Assembly: GCF_000340215.1 (NCBI RefSeq)
Contig: NW_006921536.1
Location: forward strand, 4,955,789 to 5,019,788
Length of the DNA stretch: 64,000 bases
From: Pseudocercospora fijiensis CIRAD86
Taxonomy: Eukaryota > Ascomycota > Dothideomycetes > Mycosphaerellales > Mycosphaerellaceae
Reading direction: 5' to 3'
A program made the translations under genes and the position numbers. How positions within the stretch are numbered: position 1 is the first letter of the stretch; every line of letters begins with the position of its first letter. The notes below the pieces were generated by a model. The model had not been told where the DNA came from and ran no database searches. It worked only from the letters and a program-made list of their open reading frames with translations. This document shows, piece by piece, positions 59,975 through 64,000 of the stretch.

Positions 59975-59979
59975 AATGC
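59975..59979. repeat. Target-site duplication of C (right copy, AATGC)
   Basis: Matches 39,340-39,344. Confidence 0.93.
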
Positions 59980-61500
59980 CCTCTACGTCCCGGATTTCGA
60001 AGATTTACGCGACTAGATTATACGTTCCGCTTACAACCCTCTCGGAATAGTATATCCCGGTCGAGCTAAGATATTGTCTTAGCTCCGGAAGTAGTACTAC
60101 TAGCCTAATCTATACCGAGATATCGACCGATTCGTTAAGAACTACGTAGTATACCGTAGAGCGAAAGTAGATACGCGTAAGCCGCAAGGGCTACTAAAAC
60201 CTCTTAAAGTCCCTCTACGACTATAGCAACACATTTTAATAGATTTTATTATAGACCTACCGAAAGGATCCGACTTTAACGGCCTCTAGTTTTAAAATAT
60301 ACTAGTCGTAGTTTGCCGCCTTACGAAACGTAAGAAGGTATTAAATACCCGTAGCCTAACCGCAAAGAATACGGCTTAGGTCTTCTACTAGGACGTATAG
60401 AAAGATATAGGCCTACCTAAATCAATTGTATCTAATCGCGGCCTAAATTTCGTTACCCGTTTCTAGAAGCGCCTCTACGAACGATTAAAAATTTAAGCGC
60501 GCCTTTTAACGGCTTACTACCCGTAGACCGACGGGCAAACCGAACGGGCTAACGCGCAGATCGAGTAAATTATTAGGTGCTTCTACAATTACTACTAAAA
60601 CGACTAGCTAAGATTAACGCCTTCTATTAAATTTGCTATTAACAATTAGGAGTCGGCTATAACTTAGACTACGCCGTTCTATGCCTCTACTAGATTTTAC
60701 CCCCGAACCGGTATAGAACTAATAGAGATCGAACTAGAGCCTCCGGCAAACGATCCGGAAAGAGACGCCGATGCCTTCGCTCTTTAAATAGCCTAGACCT
60801 ACTAAGAGCTCTAGGACGAGATAAGGTATACCTAAGAAGTGTACGAGCACTACGCTAATTAGCGCAGACGCGCCGCGCTAGATTACTAGGTCGGAGATTA
60901 CGTCTACCTCGACTTACGATATATTAGAACTAACCGACCTTCGAAAAAGCTCGACTAGAAAAATCTAGGACTCTTCCGAATTATAAAGAAAGTCGGTATA
61001 TACGTATACGAACTAGATCTCCTAGAAAATCTTAACATTTACCCGGTTAAATACGTTATTAACCTAAGAACCGCCGGAGAAATCGCGGACTCCGAAGATA
61101 TCCCGCCGATGCCGGAAGCTACCGAGGCTACCGATTAGACCGAAGACGAGCCGGAATCTGCCTTAAGTATAGTACGGGCGATTATCGGATAGAGCTTTAG
61201 TAATACAAATTTCGGAAATCTTAACCCTCCCGGGCCGTAGGGAGAGGTATAATAGGAGGGGTACTTAGACGAGGATACGACCTAGGAACCTTTACGCTAT
61301 ATTATCTTCGCCTACGAAGTAATCGAGGAATTCCTACGAGACTATACCGACTATACGATAATAGAAGGAGCTGTCCTAGAATATTTTCTCTAAGAAGCGT
61401 ACGAATAGAATTTAGATTAAGGTCTCCGACCCGAACTAGGATAAGAATACTAGTACCTATTATATACGGATCTCCTTTAGTATCGTAGGAACTCTACGCA
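59980..61500 (+). pseudogene. pol of B, 3' part: integrase
   Basis: Begins in the N-terminal zinc domain (YRDIDRFVKNYVVYRRAK near 60,115), followed by the core: LIDFIIDLPKGSDF near 60,235, ILVVVCRLTKRKK near 60,295, IVSNRGLNFVTRF near 60,427 and TDGQTERANAQIE near 60,530. The former D of SDRG is Asn. The tail is acidic and Pro-rich. TAG/TAA interrupt it. Confidence 0.85.
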
Positions 61501-61518
61501 GAACGAGGGGGAGGCTAC

Positions 61519-62276
61519 TATTATAGTAGCTGCCTAGAAAGCACCGACAAGTCCTATAAGCTAGCCGCTATACTATAAAGTAATATCGGATTTAAGTTGC
61601 CTTAGTAGTAGGGGCTCTTAGCGAAGCAGGTCGCCTAGTTAGCCTAGGTCGCCTAGGTCGCCCGGGTCGCCTAGGTCGCCTAGGTCGCCTAGTTAGCCGC
61701 CTATTTAGCCATATAACGTAACATCTTAGGGACTCCCGCGGAGGCCGTATATAGTAGAACAATACGTTATATATTAATATACGAACGACGGGACTATACT
61801 AAACTACGCGTACGTATATACGGACGATAGCAAGCGAGATATATAGAGTTATAGGATAGATCCGAGTAGTAGGAAGGAACCGGAAGGTAGGGAAGAGCTA
61901 GGAGAAACATATTTACTTAAGAGCGGTTAAACGAGTTCGTATACGCGCGCTACGCAAGTTAGCTTAGAGATAAAGGCGCTACGAGATAGCGGACAAACGG
62001 GATACGCGCGCGCGCGCTTAGCGCGCAAAGAAGGACCTAAAGGCAGAGGTTTGCTAAGAAGCTAGCAAGTAGGATATACGTACTTACGCTCGCGCGTCGG
62101 ACGCGCTAGACGGCCGTAGGGCGGAATACTAAGGAAGGGGCTCTCCCTCTAAGGTACCCTTCTTCCTTTCTTCGTAGTTCGTCTTATATAGATAGTAGCT
62201 ATATTAATTTAGTGCTCCCTTTAGTTTAGTTCAAAGTTTCGTACACATTCTTACTACTTAGCTACTAACCCTTATA
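61519..62276 (+). repeat. 3' LTR of B
   Basis: 758 bases, the same length as the 5' copy, with the same short GGTCGCCTAG array near 61,625-61,690. Followed by CCTAT. Confidence 0.92.
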
Positions 62277-62281
62277 CCTAT
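62277..62281. repeat. Target-site duplication of B (right copy, CCTAT)
   Basis: Matches 34,816-34,820. Confidence 0.93.
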
Positions 62282-64000
62282 TATACTAAGTTAAGTATAC
62301 TAAGCCGATACCTACTAATTCCGCTATATCCGTATCTTAGGGGCTAATAATATATTATTAGTGTCGCCCCTTATAATAGCCGGTTTATTACGAAACAACA
62401 ATCGTGTTGCCGCTAGCAGCGCTAGCAATAACAACGCTAGTAGCATAGTGCCTACTAAAGTGCCTACTAAAGCACCTACTAAAGTGCCTCCTACCGAAGA
62501 GCCTATTATAGGACCTACTAAAGAAGAACCTATAATTCTAGGTAATAACCTAGAATTGCCTATCGACGACATTCTTAACAATATTGTTAACCGTCGATAT
62601 AGCTAACTAGCCTTTAGCCCCTAGCTAGTAGCGAGGCTTTAAGAAGCTACCTAAAACAGGCTTACTGCCTTACGTTAAGAACAATAGCTAAAGGATAATC
62701 TTCTCGAGATTCGCCGCCTCTAGGAATCTCTAACAACTACTACTAAGCTAATAGTAGGACCTTCTTTACTACCTATCTAAAAGAAGGATGCTAAACTTAA
62801 GGACTGCACCGTATTTAATAGCTCTAGTCGGAAGTAGTATAACGACCACATTCGTAACTGTAAACTTAACTAGCGTAACGCACTAAGAGCGCTACTAGAC
62901 GACTATTCCTTAGTCGTATACGCTATATAGTATATTAATAGCGACCTAAAGCGTATATAGGATAACCATTTTAACTCCCTTAACGATTAGACCGCTGTTT
63001 AGTAGCAGACCTACAAAACTATTATACTAGATACCCTTAGAAACCCTATACTAAGGCAATAACATACTTAGGACCTATATCTTCGAGCTAAACAGAAGAC
63101 TAATTAATCGGCTCGCTTATTCGAGGCCTATTTAAAAACCCTTAAAGACGACCTTCCGCCTAAGACTAATTCTATATAGATCTCTAAGATACGCCTAAAA
63201 CTTAGATAGGAGCTTATCCTCGAATTAGACCGTCGCCGTGTGTTCGAACAAGCCAATCTAATACGTATTTAATTTATAGTCGAAGTAGAAACAGCCGAAC
63301 GGGCTGTTTAGCTCTAATAACGACTAGAATTAAGGATCCGACTAGCTAGTACTAACCGCGGCAATCGTAGTAGCCGCGGAGGAAACTAAGGTTCCTACTA
63401 AGATAATAATACTAATAGTAGGAATAGTAACAACGACCGTAGAAGGGGCCGTAGCTAGCGACTATATAGAGGAGGCCGTAATAGGGGCCGTAGAAGGGGC
63501 TCGTATCCCTATAATGCTAACCGCTCGGCTAACAATAGTAACAATAGCTACGGTAGTCTACTAACCGGATTGAAGTGCTTTAATTATAACAGTACTAACT
63601 ATCTACTAGGCTAATGCGATAAACCTAAGGACTAGGCCCGAATTGATCGTACTTCCGCTAAATACTAAAAGTACCTCTTAGCGGCTAACGCTACCCCTAT
63701 AGGCTAACCTTCGAAAAAAGAGTAAGCGCCGTACTAACTGTTAGCCTTGTGCGGCGTAAGACTATCGATATTGTACTAGCTATTATACGTACCTGTCTTA
63801 TATCTAGGCCCGATACTAACTATAAGGCAAAGGTTATACTAGACCCCGGAAATTTAGTTAGCGCCCTTATTAGCTATCGCCTAGCTAAGCAATTAGACCT
63901 TCGATAACTGCCGAGGACTAACCTACTAACCCTTGCTTAGTTTAATAACGCTCGGCATTTAACCTATAGAGCCTACTATATTCCTATAGTTCTAAAAGAC
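62282..64000 (+). mobile_element. A4, right part: leader, gag and start of pol, running off the window
   Basis: Continues the leader broken at 34,820. gag is open at 62,361-62,606 (K-V-P-T repeats), then broken by TAG/TAA. The zinc knuckle near 63,578-63,618 reads CFNYNSTNYLLG.C, with two ligands now Tyr. The protease region near 63,760-63,900 (LDPGN) runs to the window edge. Confidence 0.88.

Larger units (their letters stand above)
34821..62276 (+). mobile_element. B: Ty3/gypsy element with 758-bp LTRs, split by C
   Basis: Its own sequence is 34,821-39,344 plus 59,980-62,276, about 6.8 kb. Order on the plus strand: LTR, gag with zinc knuckle, protease, RT, RNase H, [element C], integrase, purine tract GAGGGGGAGG (61,506-61,515), LTR. 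The TA..TA termini are RIP products of TG..CA. No chromodomain was recognised after the integrase. Confidence 0.92.

Overview
The window looks like part of a filamentous ascomycete (Pezizomycotina) genome with repeat-induced point mutation (RIP). Two large AT-rich, transposon-packed blocks (1 to about 15,850 and about 30,050 to 64,000) flank a roughly 14 kb island of normal composition. In the blocks CpA/TpG is almost absent and TpA is very high while CpG is retained. Reading frames are broken almost only by TAG and TAA, which are former Gln and Trp codons, and Cys/His codons have become Tyr. No genus can be named from the sequence; the sharp two-compartment layout is typical of plant-associated Dothideomycetes, which is an inference.

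Left block (1-14,987): six copies of one Ty3/gypsy chromovirus family, here called A (LTR about 196 bp, TG..CA ends), inserted into one another. A1 (5,872-12,942) is complete, with matching LTRs and an ATTAG target duplication; a 646-base assembly gap lies in its integrase. The other five are fragments whose order can be read: A-3 contains A-2, which contains A2 and A1; A2 contains A-1, which contains A0.

Island (about 15,850-30,045): two recognised genes, both on the minus strand. They are cardiolipin synthase (CRD1, mitochondrial inner membrane) and a WOPR-domain transcription regulator of the Wor1/Ryp1/Sge1 family. The regulator has several kb of upstream sequence without a convincing gene. 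The rest of the island holds microsatellites and weak ORFs.

Right block (30,046-64,000): a spliced orphan gene (30,900-31,726, minus) and a hAT transposase (32,471 onward, plus) diverge from a palindrome with arms of about 200 bp. The hAT gene is cut at 34,447 by a seventh A copy (A4). A4 is split by element B (34,821-62,276, LTR 758 bp, TSD CCTAT). B is split by element C (39,345-59,974, LTR 171 bp, TSD AATGC). C is split by element D (51,100-57,997, LTR 346 bp, TSD CCTAT). Every junction resolves to the base, giving a five-level nest: hAT > A4 > B > C > D.

The two most unusual things are inside this nest. Element C is about 13.7 kb without D, because about 5 kb of same-strand coding sequence lies between the chromodomain integrase and the 3' LTR. 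This is the position of env in retroviruses, and the sequence carries hydrophobic segments, but its family is not recognised. Element D carries an antisense Cys-rich, coiled-coil ORF between pol and its 3' LTR.
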